Assembly (NCBI RefSeq): GCF_022829405.1
Contig: NZ_JAKSXW010000046.1
Coordinates: 1-56,757 of the forward strand
Length of the DNA stretch: 56,757 bases
DNA from: Methylobacterium sp. J-076
GTDB taxonomy: Bacteria; Pseudomonadota; Alphaproteobacteria; Rhizobiales; Beijerinckiaceae
Reading direction: 5' to 3'
Made by a program: the position numbers and the translations under genes. Position 1 is the first letter of the stretch. The number at the start of each line of letters is the position of its first letter. This document shows positions 45,907-54,609 of the stretch, piece after piece. The notes under the pieces are model-generated. The model was not told where the DNA came from. It ran no database searches and saw nothing but the letters and a program-made list of their open reading frames with translations.

Positions 45907-46248
45907 TCAGGCCCCCGGCCGCTCGGCCCGTCCGGTGAGGGCGACGTAGAAGCCGAGCCCGTCCTGCGCCGGCAGGGTCTGCAGGCGCTCCACGAGGCCC
46001 CGGCGCTTGGCATCGAGGAGCAGGCGCCCGGCCGGCTGGAACAGGGTCTCGCCCCCGCCCTCCGGCGGCGGATCGAGGCGCACCGCGACGGTCTTGCCCT
46101 TGGCGAAGCGGCTGCGCTCGATCATTTCCCGCAGGGAGGCCTCGGCCGTGGCCCGGTTGGCGCCGCGCAGGTCGAGCACCGATTCGGCGTCGGTGACGCC
46201 GAGGGAGCCGCGGAGCTTGGCGGCATAGAAGTCATCGAAATGGGGCAA
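45907..46248 (-). CDS. Conserved hypothetical protein, 113 residues
   Basis: A 113-residue soluble protein. I place the start at TTG 46248, giving PHFDDFYAAKLRGSLGVTDA; no in-frame ATG lies close by. SVLDLRGANRATAEASLREM and GGGETLFQPAGRLLLDAKRR suggest a compact alpha/beta domain. The LDLRG with a following amphipathic helix faintly recalls Smr-type domains, but the catalytic His and the GxG are absent, so I do not claim that. It lies between the M23 peptidase gene and the DUF1206 gene on the same strand. Function unknown, start uncertain. Confidence 0.55.
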   Translation of the reverse strand: MPHFDDFYAAKLRGSLGVTDAESVLDLRGANRATAEASLREMIERSRFAKGKTVAVRLDPPPEGGGETLFQPAGRLLLDAKRRGLVERLQTLPAQDGLGFYVALTGRAERPGA

Positions 46249-46342
46249 GGGCGCTCGGCTCGCGGGTTGGATGGGCGGCGTTCCCCCAAGGTGTCGCGCA
46301 AAGGCGTGCCGCCGTCGAGTTCCCCCGGCGCAAGCGGGGCGA

Positions 46343-47554
46343 TCAGCCGCCGAAGGCCCGCACGCCGTCCAGGGAGCGCCCCGCCTCCAGGAACCGCTGC
46401 GGGTCCACGGGCTCGCCGTCGATGCGGGTCTCGTAATGGAGATGGGCGCCGGTGGAGCGGCCGGTGGAGCCGACATAGCCGATCACGTCGCCCGCCGCGA
46501 TGCGCTGGCCCGGCCGCACGGCGATGCGCGCGAGGTGGCCGAAGCGCGTGGCGAGGCCGTGGCCATGGGTGATCTCGACCATGTTGCCGTAGCCCCCGGC
46601 ATAGTCGGCCTCGGTGACGACCCCCGGCGCGGTGGCCCGGGCCGGCTCGCCCATCTCGGCCTTGAAGTCGAGGCCGGTATGCAGGGCGAGCCCCCGGGTG
46701 AACGGATCGAGCCGCGGCCCGAACGGGCTCGACAGCACCGGCGGCCCGGACAGGGGGCGGCGCAGGGGCAGGTCCCCGACGAGGCGCCGCATCCGCTCGC
46801 CGTCGCCGAGCAGCCGGCCCACCAGGGTGAGGCCCCCGTCGAAGCCCTGGGATTCCACCCCGTGGGCCTCCAGGCCGCGGGCGTCGAGGGGCACGAGGGG
46901 CCCGCCCATCCGGGAGCCCTGCGCCATGGGCAGCAGGCGCGACGGGTCGAGGCCCGTGCGCAGGATGACGGCGCGCAGGCGGGCGAGGCCGGTCTGCGCC
47001 CCCGCCGCGAGGCGTCCGAGATGCGTGCCCTGGGCCTCCTGCAGGCCGGTGAGGCGGGCCTCCAGGCGGATCAGCCCCTCCTCGGCGTCGAGGGCGCTGC
47101 GCCGGCCACCCTCCGGCGGGGCGGCGGCCGGCCCGTCGGTGCGCAGGCCGAGGCCGCCGAGCGGGGCGCCGAACGGGGTGGCGGGGGACCGGGCGGGGGA
47201 GATCGAGCCGGTGGTGGCGGCATCGACGAGGCCGGAGAGGGCGGCCTGGCGGCGCTCCAGCTCGGCCTGCCGGTCGAGGGCGGTCTGGACCCGGGCGGCC
47301 AGGGCCGCCCCGGCCTCGGCCTGCTCCCCCCGCACCCCTTCGATGCGCTCCTGAAGCCCGACGATCCTGGCCTCGTAGGCGTCGCGCATCGCCCTCTGTC
47401 CGTCGAGGATCCGGGCGAAGGCGTCGTCGCGGAACAGGGCGAGGTAGGTGGCGGTGCCGCCCCAGAGCAGGCTCGCCGCGACGCCGGCGATGAGCCAGGG
47501 CCTGAGGCGCCGGGACGGCCGAACCGGGGTCTGGGCGGAGGTCGTGCGAGTCAT
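46343..47554 (-). CDS. M23 family metallopeptidase (LytM type)
   Basis: A 403-residue envelope peptidase. A signal anchor (LRPWLIAGVAASLLWGGTAT, residues about 18-37) precedes a long coiled coil (EARIVGLQERIEGVRGEQAE) and then the C-terminal LytM domain: HTGLDFKAEMG carries the first zinc ligands and GAHLHYETRIDGEPVDP the HxH. It cleaves peptidoglycan cross-bridges in the periplasm or activates amidases. The layout (anchor, coiled coil, M23) matches cell-division- or stalk-type factors. ATG at 47554 was preferred over one ten codons upstream because it sits nearer the basic pre-anchor stretch. Its residues are intact, so it should be active. Confidence 0.9.
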   Translation of the reverse strand: MTRTTSAQTPVRPSRRLRPWLIAGVAASLLWGGTATYLALFRDDAFARILDGQRAMRDAYEARIVGLQERIEGVRGEQAEAGAALAARVQTALDRQAELERRQAALSGLVDAATTGSISPARSPATPFGAPLGGLGLRTDGPAAAPPEGGRRSALDAEEGLIRLEARLTGLQEAQGTHLGRLAAGAQTGLARLRAVILRTGLDPSRLLPMAQGSRMGGPLVPLDARGLEAHGVESQGFDGGLTLVGRLLGDGERMRRLVGDLPLRRPLSGPPVLSSPFGPRLDPFTRGLALHTGLDFKAEMGEPARATAPGVVTEADYAGGYGNMVEITHGHGLATRFGHLARIAVRPGQRIAAGDVIGYVGSTGRSTGAHLHYETRIDGEPVDPQRFLEAGRSLDGVRAFGG

Positions 47555-47630
47555 CGGGGGGCCCAACGGCGGTCCCCGCATCACACCCCATCAAGGTTAA
47601 GGATCCATGCGGGGCCGTGCCCCGCCCCGC

Positions 47631-48098
47631 TCACGGAAGGGCGCGCAGGGCCGCCAGGACCTCCTCGGCATGGCCGGGGACCTTCACCTTGGGCCAGACC
47701 CGCGCCACCCTGCCCTCCCGGTCGATGAGCACCGTGGTCCGTTCCACCCCCATGTACTTGCGGCCGTACATGCTCTTCTCGACCCAGACGCCGTAGGCCC
47801 CCAGCACCCCCTTCTCCTCGTCCGAGGCGAGGGGGAAGGCGAGGCCGTACTTGCCGCAGAACTTGTCGTGGCTCTTCACCGGATCGGGCGACATCCCGAC
47901 GATTCGCCCCTCGGCCGCCTCGAATTCGGGCAGGAGGGCGTTAAAGCCCTGCGCCTCGAGAGTACAACCGCTCGTGTCGTCCTTCGGATAGAAGTACAAC
48001 ACGACCTTGTGTCCTCTGAGCGCATCGAGGGCGATGCGCCCTCCCCCGGAGGCCGGCAGGTCGAAATCAGGGGCCGCGTCGCCCGCGCTCAGGATCAT
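47631..48098 (-). CDS. bcp: Thioredoxin-dependent thiol peroxidase (Bcp/PrxQ family)
   Basis: A 155-residue peroxiredoxin reducing H2O2 and organic hydroperoxides. The peroxidatic Cys45 lies in PKDDTSGCTLEAQGF (P-x3-T-x2-C). The resolving cysteine usual at position 50 in E. coli Bcp is replaced by Gln. Cys80 in SHDKFCGKYG may take over, or the enzyme may work as 1-Cys. APDFDLPASGGG, VVLYFYPK and the final ALRALP are typical. It is transcribed toward the M23 gene and is divergent from the large AsmA-like gene. A perfect hairpin GCGGGGC-CGT-GCCCCGC lies 6 bp after the stop, without a T-run. Confidence 0.94.
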   Translation of the reverse strand: MILSAGDAAPDFDLPASGGGRIALDALRGHKVVLYFYPKDDTSGCTLEAQGFNALLPEFEAAEGRIVGMSPDPVKSHDKFCGKYGLAFPLASDEEKGVLGAYGVWVEKSMYGRKYMGVERTTVLIDREGRVARVWPKVKVPGHAEEVLAALRALP

Positions 48099-48277
48099 CG
48101 TGCCTTCCTTTCGGCCGATTGATGGTGTGGGTGAACGCCGGTTCCGGCGCCCCCGTGCGGACAGCCAAACCCGGAGCGCCGCCCCTGTAAAGGCCGGCCG
48201 CGCCCCGATTCACCGCAAGCGGGCATCCCGTCGCGCGTTGCGATCATCGGACGAGAACACCCGGACCAAGGGGCTCG

Positions 48278-51200
48278 ATGGCGGATCTGAAGATCACGGG
48301 TCGCCCGCCGAAGGGGAGGACGCGGCACTGGGGCTGGCGCTGCCTTCTGGGCATGCTCGGCACGGTGCTGGTGCTCGGCGTGGTGATCGGGGTCGCGGCG
48401 ATCCGCCTGTCCAACGGGCCGATGCGCATCGACGGCCTGTCGGCCAGCGTCGCCCGGGCCGTGGCCGAGCGGATCGGCCCCGGCTGGTCCATCGCGCTGC
48501 GCGGCAGCAGCCTGGAACTCGACCGCGAGAACGCCCTGGCCCTGCGCTTCACCGGGCTCGACATCCGCAACCCGCAGGGCGCCCTGGTGGTCCGCGCGCC
48601 GCTGGCGCTGGTGAGCCTCGACCCGTGGGGCCTGCTCCACCTCAGCCTGCAGCCGCGCTCCATCGAGTTCCGCGACACCCAGACCACGGCCCTCGTCCAC
48701 CGGGACGGGTCCATCGCCTTCGCCGCCTCCGAGGCGGCCCAGCCCGTCGATATCGAGCCGCACACGCCCCCGAGCGTCGATGCGGCGCGGGGGACCGTGT
48801 CGCCCCTCTCGGCGGCCCTGGCCTCGATCTTCGGGGTGGTGCTCGACCCCGGCGGGGTGGTCGGCGCCCTCGACCGCGCCCGGATCACCGACGCGAAGAT
48901 GCGGCTCATCGATGACGACGGCCGCGAGCGGGCGGTGTTCGCGAGGGTCAACGGCCTGTTCGGGCGCGACCCGGTCAACGGCACCCGCAGCTTCGAGCTG
49001 CGCCTCGACGGCCCGCACGGCGAGTGGCGGTTCGGCGGCAGCCTGCACGAGAACGGCGACGGCGCCCGCGCCGGCCGCATCACCCTGGACGACCTGCCGG
49101 TGACGGACCTGCTGCTGCTGGGGGGCCAGTCGGGCATGCCGCTGACCACCGACCTGAAGCTCTCGGCCCGGGCCGATGTCGGCCTCCTCAACGGCCGCAT
49201 CACCGCGATGAACGCCAAGGTCCATACCGGTGAGGGCACGTTCCTCATCGAGGAGAAGGACTTCAACCCGGTCACGGTCGATGACCTCGCCGCCACCCTG
49301 AGCTGGGACGAGACCGCCCGGACCATGGCCCTCACCGCCCTCGAATACCGGGGCGGCGGCAACGCCCTCAACCTCACCGGGACCTGGGCGCAGAGCCCGC
49401 CCGGCGCCGACTCCGCCTGGACCGCCACCCTTTCCGGCCGGGACGGGATCCTGCGCGGGGCCACGGCCAAGGACGTGCCGGTGCGGATCGACAGCCTGGA
49501 CACGCACCTCACCGGCCGCTCCGGCGGCATCGTCATCGACGACTTCGCCCTCTCCGGCCCGGGGGTGAAGGGCCACATCACCGGCACGGTCGGCACCGAG
49601 GCCGACGACGGGGGCATCAACCTGCGCATCCTCGCGAGCGAGGGCGAGGTGCGGACCTTCCTGCGCCTGTGGCCGGAGCACATCGCCCCGGCGGTGCGCT
49701 ACTACCTCGCCGACCAGCTCCGCGGCGGCCGCGTCGACACCGCCGACATGAAGGTGGTGATGAACGGCCAGGAGATCGCCGAGGCGACCAAGGGCGCCCC
49801 CCTGCCGGACAAGGGGCTGAACATCGCCTTCCGGGTCTCGGACGCGGCCATCGACGTCTCGGCGGACGCGCCCCCCGTGGTGAAGGGCAGCGTCACCGGG
49901 CTGATCACCGGCCGTACCACCACGATCCGCGGCGTGACCGGCGAGGTGAAGGGGCCGGACGGGCGCTCCGTCTCCCTCACGGACGGGAGCTTCGTCATCC
50001 CCGAGGCCAGCCCGGACCACGTGATGGCGCAGATCGGGATGCGCCTCTCCGGCGGGGCGGACGGTCTCGCCAGCGTCCTCGAATCGAAGCTGTTCAAGAG
50101 CGTTCTGAGCGTCGATCTCGATCCGGCGACGGTCAAGGGCTCCGTCGACATGCGGGTCGATTTCCCCCTCGACCTCAAGCACATCCCCGACCTCGCGGAC
50201 ATGCCGATCACCCTCTCCGGCACCGTCGCCGACCTGTCGGTGGAGAAGGCGATGGGCAAGGACCGCCTGGAGGGCGGCCGCTTCAGCGTGAATTACGACA
50301 AGGGCAGCGTCGCGGTGAAGGGCGAGGGGCGCCTGGGCGGCGCGCCCATCGCCGTCGACATGCACCAGCCCAAGGTCGGCTCCCCCGGCGAGGCGGTCGT
50401 CACCCTCGCCCTGGACGAGGCGCTCCGGGCGAAGAAGGGCCTGCCCGTGGCGCCGCAGCTCGGCGGGACCGTCCCGGTGCGGGTGGTGATCCCGGTGGGC
50501 AAGGTCGGGCCCGGCAAGTCGCCGGTGCGGGTGGAGGCGGACCTGACCAGGGCCGCCACCGACGGGCTGCTGCCCGGCTTCACCAAGGCGGCGGGGCGGC
50601 CGGGCAAGCTGACCCTGACCCTCGCCGAGCGGGACAGTGGCTACGATTTGAGGGACATCGTCCTCGATGCCGGGCAGGCCTCGATCCGCGGCAGCGCGGC
50701 GATCTCCGCCGAGGGCGGCCTGGAGCGGGCCGAGCTGACCAGCGTGAAGCTCTCGCCGGGGGACGACCTGCGGGTCGTCGTGGACCGGGCGGGCAGCGGC
50801 TACAAGGTGGCGGTGCGCGGCGCGGTGGCCGACGCCCGGCCCTTCCTCAAGTCCCTCTCGGGGCCGGAGGGGAAGAGCACGAAGGACGCGAACCCGAAGG
50901 ACATCGACGCCGACATCCAGGTCCCGATCGTCACGGGCTTCAACGACGAGGCGATCACCAACGCCAACGTCAAGCTGTCCCTGCGCGGACACGACCTGCG
51001 CTCGGGCACGATCTCCGGCCGGTTCCGCGCGTCGCCCCTCGTCGCCACCGTGACACGCGGGGAGCGGGGGATGCCGACGCTGGCGGTGGAATCGGCCGAT
51101 GCGGGGGCGACGCTGCGCTTCCTCGACATCTACCGGCGCATGTATGGCGGGCGGCTGGCCGCCGGGATCGGCCTCAACGACGGGCCGCAGACCGGCGTCG

Positions 51201-51736
51201 TGCAGATCCGCGACTTCACCCTGCGCAACGAGCCGGCCCTGTCGAGCATCATGGCCCAGGGGCCGGACCCGGCCGAGGTCGATCCCCCGCGCGGGAAAAA
51301 GCCGGCGGCCGGCGCGGGCCAGACCGCCGGCTCGGCGACCTTCGACCGGATGCGGGCGAACTTCGTGCGCCGGGGCACGCGGGTGGACTTCACCGATGCG
51401 GCGATCTCGAACGCGGCCCTGGGCTTCACCCTGTCGGGCTGGCTCGACACGGGCCGGGAGCGCGCCGACATCAACGGCACCTTCGTGCCGCTCTACGGGC
51501 TGAACAACGTGGCCGCCCAGCTCCCCATCGTCGGCCCCCTCCTCGGGGGCGGCAACAACGAGGGGCTGTTTGCGGTGAACTTCCGCGTGTCGGGCCGCCT
51601 GTCGAGCCCGGACGTGACGGTGAACCCCCTCTCGGCCATCGCGCCGGGCTTCCTGCGCAAGCTGTTCAGCGCCGGGGGCGGCCCCTTCGCCGAGGGCGCG
51701 GACGGCATCCCCGGCGCGCCGGTGGGGGACCGCTAG
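48278..51736 (+). CDS. AsmA/YhdP-like envelope protein (DUF3971)
   Basis: A 1152-residue protein with one N-terminal membrane anchor (LLGMLGTVLVLGVVIGVAAI, about residues 24-43) and a very large, beta-rich periplasmic part. Residues about 60-120 resemble the opening of YhdP/DUF3971 proteins, and the C-terminal FTLSGWLDTGRERADINGTF with GLNNVAAQLPIVGPLLGG is the AsmA-like C-terminal region. In enterobacteria such proteins form a bridge that carries phospholipid between membranes. The role here is inferred. It stands alone on the plus strand. The ATG at 48278 directly precedes a basic stretch before the anchor. Confidence 0.88.
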   Translation: MADLKITGRPPKGRTRHWGWRCLLGMLGTVLVLGVVIGVAAIRLSNGPMRIDGLSASVARAVAERIGPGWSIALRGSSLELDRENALALRFTGLDIRNPQGALVVRAPLALVSLDPWGLLHLSLQPRSIEFRDTQTTALVHRDGSIAFAASEAAQPVDIEPHTPPSVDAARGTVSPLSAALASIFGVVLDPGGVVGALDRARITDAKMRLIDDDGRERAVFARVNGLFGRDPVNGTRSFELRLDGPHGEWRFGGSLHENGDGARAGRITLDDLPVTDLLLLGGQSGMPLTTDLKLSARADVGLLNGRITAMNAKVHTGEGTFLIEEKDFNPVTVDDLAATLSWDETARTMALTALEYRGGGNALNLTGTWAQSPPGADSAWTATLSGRDGILRGATAKDVPVRIDSLDTHLTGRSGGIVIDDFALSGPGVKGHITGTVGTEADDGGINLRILASEGEVRTFLRLWPEHIAPAVRYYLADQLRGGRVDTADMKVVMNGQEIAEATKGAPLPDKGLNIAFRVSDAAIDVSADAPPVVKGSVTGLITGRTTTIRGVTGEVKGPDGRSVSLTDGSFVIPEASPDHVMAQIGMRLSGGADGLASVLESKLFKSVLSVDLDPATVKGSVDMRVDFPLDLKHIPDLADMPITLSGTVADLSVEKAMGKDRLEGGRFSVNYDKGSVAVKGEGRLGGAPIAVDMHQPKVGSPGEAVVTLALDEALRAKKGLPVAPQLGGTVPVRVVIPVGKVGPGKSPVRVEADLTRAATDGLLPGFTKAAGRPGKLTLTLAERDSGYDLRDIVLDAGQASIRGSAAISAEGGLERAELTSVKLSPGDDLRVVVDRAGSGYKVAVRGAVADARPFLKSLSGPEGKSTKDANPKDIDADIQVPIVTGFNDEAITNANVKLSLRGHDLRSGTISGRFRASPLVATVTRGERGMPTLAVESADAGATLRFLDIYRRMYGGRLAAGIGLNDGPQTGVVQIRDFTLRNEPALSSIMAQGPDPAEVDPPRGKKPAAGAGQTAGSATFDRMRANFVRRGTRVDFTDAAISNAALGFTLSGWLDTGRERADINGTFVPLYGLNNVAAQLPIVGPLLGGGNNEGLFAVNFRVSGRLSSPDVTVNPLSAIAPGFLRKLFSAGGGPFAEGADGIPGAPVGDR

Positions 51737-51740
51737 CCCT

Positions 51741-51943
51741 TTTTCTGTAATCCAGGGATCACAGAAAATGGTCTAATCCCTTGTCGTTCCCGCATTTTCT
51801 TATGCCGAACCGGCGTCCACTTCGGCGGAAAATGCTCGAGCGCTCCGACGCACTCCCTTCGTTCATGCGCATGAGCACGCGCAGTTTTTCGGTGCATCGA
51901 TTTGTCCAGACACGGCTGCCGCCTTCGTCTGGATCGATGCACC
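51741..51943. repeat. Three consecutive inverted repeats
   Basis: First: TTTTCTGT (51741-51748) with ACAGAAAA (51761-51768), interior also paired. Second: GCATTTTC (51792-51799) with GAAAATGC (51828-51835), plus GCCGAA/TTCGGC inside. Third: GGTGCATCGA...TCCAGAC (51891-51911) with GTCTGGATCGATGCACC (51927-51943). The three lie in a 262-bp gap between two convergent genes, which also has a C/G-run repeat at 51973-52000. Confidence 0.75.
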
Positions 51944-52002
51944 GGGGCCGGGGACGGATCGGCCGCCGCTCGCCCTCCCCCGCGGAGGGGGGAGGGAGAC
52001 GG

Positions 52003-52776
52003 TCACTTCTCCACGAAGGCCTTCTCGATGACGAAGTGACCGGCCTCGCCGTGGTTGCCCTCCTGATAGTGGCCGTCGGCCAGGAGCTGGCGGGTGTCGC
52101 GGATCATGTCCGGCGAGCCGCACAGCATGAACCGGTCGTCCTCGATCGACATCGGCGGCAGGCCGATATCCTCGAACAGCTTGCCCGAGACCATCAGGTC
52201 GGTGATCCGCCCGCGGTTGCGGAACGGCTCGCGGGTTACGGTCGGGTAGTAGATCAGCTGCTGCGAGATCATTTCGCCCAGGAACTCGTGGTGGGGCAGG
52301 TCCTGGGTGATGGTCTCGCCGTAGGCCAGCTCCTGCACCTGCCGGCAGCCGTGGACCAGCACGACCTTCTCGAACCGGTCGTAGGTCTCGGGGTCCTTGA
52401 TGATCGACAGGAACGGGGCGAGGCCGGTGCCGGTCCCGAGGAGGTAGAGGTGCCGGCCCGGCATCAGGTTGTCGAGCACCAGGGTGCCGGTGGGCTTCTT
52501 GCCGACGATGATCGGGTCGCCGACCTTGAGGTGCTGCAGCTTGCTGGTCAGCGGGCCGTTCGGCACCTTGATCGAGAAGAACTCCAGCTCGTCCTCGTAG
52601 TTCGCCGACACGACGGAGTAGGCACGCAGCAGCGGCCGCCCCTCGACCTCCAGGCCGATCATCGTGAACTCGCCGTTGCGGAAGCGGAACGCCGGATCCC
52701 GCGTCGTGCGGAACGAGAACAGGGTGTCGGTCCAGTGGTGCACCGACAGCACCCGCTCTTCGTAGAACTTACTCAT
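52003..52776 (-). CDS. fpr: Ferredoxin-NADP reductase
   Basis: A 257-residue plant-type bacterial FNR (FPR). MSKFYEERVLSVHHWTDTLF, the FAD motif RAYSVVSANYEDELEFFSIK and the NADP-site GTGTGLAPFLSIIKDP with FMLCGSPDMIRD are intact; the C-terminus is AFVEK, as in the Rhodobacter/Azotobacter subclass. It exchanges electrons between NADPH and ferredoxin or flavodoxin in redox balance and oxidative-stress responses. ATG at 52776 is the family start; codons upstream are not conserved. It is convergent with the AsmA-like gene; the VOC dioxygenase gene lies upstream on the same strand. Confidence 0.96.
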   Translation of the reverse strand: MSKFYEERVLSVHHWTDTLFSFRTTRDPAFRFRNGEFTMIGLEVEGRPLLRAYSVVSANYEDELEFFSIKVPNGPLTSKLQHLKVGDPIIVGKKPTGTLVLDNLMPGRHLYLLGTGTGLAPFLSIIKDPETYDRFEKVVLVHGCRQVQELAYGETITQDLPHHEFLGEMISQQLIYYPTVTREPFRNRGRITDLMVSGKLFEDIGLPPMSIEDDRFMLCGSPDMIRDTRQLLADGHYQEGNHGEAGHFVIEKAFVEK

Positions 52777-52915
52777 CGCAGCATCAGTCCCCGCTGGCAC
52801 GCATCGTCTGGCGATTTCGGAATTGAGTGGCTTTTCCCGCGCTGCGGCAGGCGCGTCAAGGCGCCCGGTGCCACACCCGGCGGAGAAGTGAAGCCCCTGG
52901 AATCGTTCGAATTTC

Positions 52916-53848
52916 CTAACGGTCCAGCGGAGCCAGCCCGGCCTCGATCTCCGCCCGGCGCGGCTCCAGGAACGGCGGCAGGGCGAGGCGCTCGCCCAGG
53001 GAGTCCAGGGGCTCGTCGGAGGCGAAGCCCGGCCCGTCGGTGGCGATCTCGAACAGGATGCCGTTCGGCTCGCGGAAATACAGGCTCCGGAAGTAGTAGC
53101 GGTCCACCGGGCCGCTCGACGGGACGCGGTGACTGCGCAGGCGGTCGGCCCAGGCCTCGTGGTCGGCATCGGGGATGCGGAAGGCCACGTGGTGGACGCC
53201 CCCGGCCCCCGCCCGGGCGGGGGCCGAGCCGTCGTGCAGGAGCTGGATCTCCGCCGCCGGCCCGCCGGGACCCATGCCGTAGACCGTGATCTGTCCCTCC
53301 GGCGCATCGAAGCTCCGCTCCCGGCGCATGCCGAGCAGGCCGGTCAGGACGGCTTCGGTGCGCGCGGGCTGCGCCACCGCGAGGCGGATCGGGCCGAGGC
53401 CGCGGATCTGCTCCGGCGCGGGCACGGGCGAGCGGTCCCAGGGGTGGGCCTCCCCCGCGCCGCCATCGTCCACGAGGGCGAGGCGCTGGCCCTCCGGGTC
53501 CTCGAAGTCGAGGGTGAGGCGCCCGTCGCGCATCTCCGGCGCGCCGCGCCGGGCGCCGGCCCGGTCGAGGCGCTCGCACCAGCGGTCGAGGCCGCCCGCC
53601 ACCCGCAGGTGCGTCCGGCTGATGCTGCCCGCACCGCGCCGCTCCGGGGCCGCCGGCCAGTCGAAGAAGGTGATGTCGCTGCCGGGGCTGGCGAGCCCGT
53701 CCGCGTAGAACAGGTGGTAGGCGGAGACGTCGTCCTGGTTCACCGTCTTCTTCACGAGGCGCATGCCGAGCACCCGGGTGTAGAAGGCGAGGTTGTCCGC
53801 CGCGCGGGCGGTGACCGCGGTCAGGTGGTGGATGCCGGTGAGCTGCAT
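52916..53848 (-). CDS. Two-domain VOC family ring-cleaving dioxygenase
   Basis: A 310-residue vicinal-oxygen-chelate protein with two glyoxalase-like domains. Metal ligands are visible: [10 protein letters not shown] (His), [12 protein letters not shown] (His) and the glutamate in [17 protein letters not shown]. The pattern resembles MhqO/LinE-like hydroquinone dioxygenases, which open hydroquinone rings. [14 protein letters not shown] region and the closing [20 protein letters not shown] match that group. The substrate is not certain. It lies upstream of fpr on the same strand with a 139-bp gap. No regulator of the MarR type is adjacent. Confidence 0.9.
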   Translation of the reverse strand: MQLTGIHHLTAVTARAADNLAFYTRVLGMRLVKKTVNQDDVSAYHLFYADGLASPGSDITFFDWPAAPERRGAGSISRTHLRVAGGLDRWCERLDRAGARRGAPEMRDGRLTLDFEDPEGQRLALVDDGGAGEAHPWDRSPVPAPEQIRGLGPIRLAVAQPARTEAVLTGLLGMRRERSFDAPEGQITVYGMGPGGPAAEIQLLHDGSAPARAGAGGVHHVAFRIPDADHEAWADRLRSHRVPSSGPVDRYYFRSLYFREPNGILFEIATDGPGFASDEPLDSLGERLALPPFLEPRRAEIEAGLAPLDR

Positions 53849-53964
53849 GGTCTCTCGGGGGGGCTGATGCCCCCTTCACATGGCGGCGGAGGCGGCGGTT
53901 TTCGAGGGCCGCCGCGGCCGCCCCCCTGATCCGGCTCTCGCAGAGGGCGCGCCCGAGCGCCCCC

Positions 53965-54414
53965 TCAGAGGTCGCCGAACACCAGCTCGCCCTGGTTGCG
54001 GCGGGCCCGCGGGGCGGGGGGCTTGCGCTCGCCGGCCCTCGCCGTCCCCTTGGCGGCGGCGGGCCGGCGCGGCTTCGGGTCGCCGCGCAGGCGGGCCAGG
54101 GCCTTGTCCCGCGCCACCGCCTCGGGGGCGTGCGGATCGTCGCTGAGCCACTTGCCGCGCTTGATGACCTCGTTGACCCGGCCCTGGTTCACCCCGACCT
54201 TGAAGGCGATCTCCTGCTGGGTCATCCCGGTGCTGGCGTGCAGCTCCAGGATCGACCGGGCGAGCTCGGGGGTCATCTTCTGCCCGGTCAGCCGCCGGGC
54301 GGGTTTCACCGTCCGCGTCGCGCGGTCGCGTTCCCGCAGGCGCTCCAGCAGCGCCAGCGCCATGTTCATGCCGTGCTCGCGCAGGGCCTCCTCGAATTCC
54401 TTGAGCGTCGCCAT
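53965..54414 (-). CDS. Helix-turn-helix protein with basic tail
   Basis: A 149-residue protein. N-terminal residues form a helix (MATLKEFEEALREHGMNMAL), followed by RRLTGQKMTPELARSILELH and the HTH-like ASTGMTQQEIAFKVGVNQGR with VNEVIKRGKWL, reminiscent of small sigma-region-4 or homeodomain-like DNA-binding modules. The C-terminus is basic and disordered (KPRRPAAAKGTARAGERK) and ends ELVFGDL. It may bind DNA or RNA. I know similar hypothetical proteins in Methylobacteriaceae but no function. The ATG at 54414 was chosen since upstream in-frame codons are antisense to the following gene. Confidence 0.75.
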   Translation of the reverse strand: MATLKEFEEALREHGMNMALALLERLRERDRATRTVKPARRLTGQKMTPELARSILELHASTGMTQQEIAFKVGVNQGRVNEVIKRGKWLSDDPHAPEAVARDKALARLRGDPKPRRPAAAKGTARAGERKPPAPRARRNQGELVFGDL

Positions 54415-54609
54415 GGGCGCCGTTCTCCGCCGGGCCTTGCCCGATCTCAGGGAGAGAACGTGCCGGGAACGGCGAAGTTGCGCAAGCGCGGGCGCGCCGC
54501 CGGGGAACTCATCCACCGGTAAACCGTGCCCTGGCCTGCCGGCCGCGGCCGGGTTAAGCACCGGCGCCCTCCGGCACCGCGGCGAGCCTTCGGCTGGGAG
54601 CCCGACAGC

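Noticed and set aside
45907..46248. Smr-domain nuclease
   Set aside because: LDLRG followed by a helix is suggestive, but the histidine and the GKG-type loop of Smr are absent.
48095..50992. A 965-codon minus-strand frame opposite the AsmA-like gene
   Set aside because: Antisense shadow; the sense frame has an anchor and family features.
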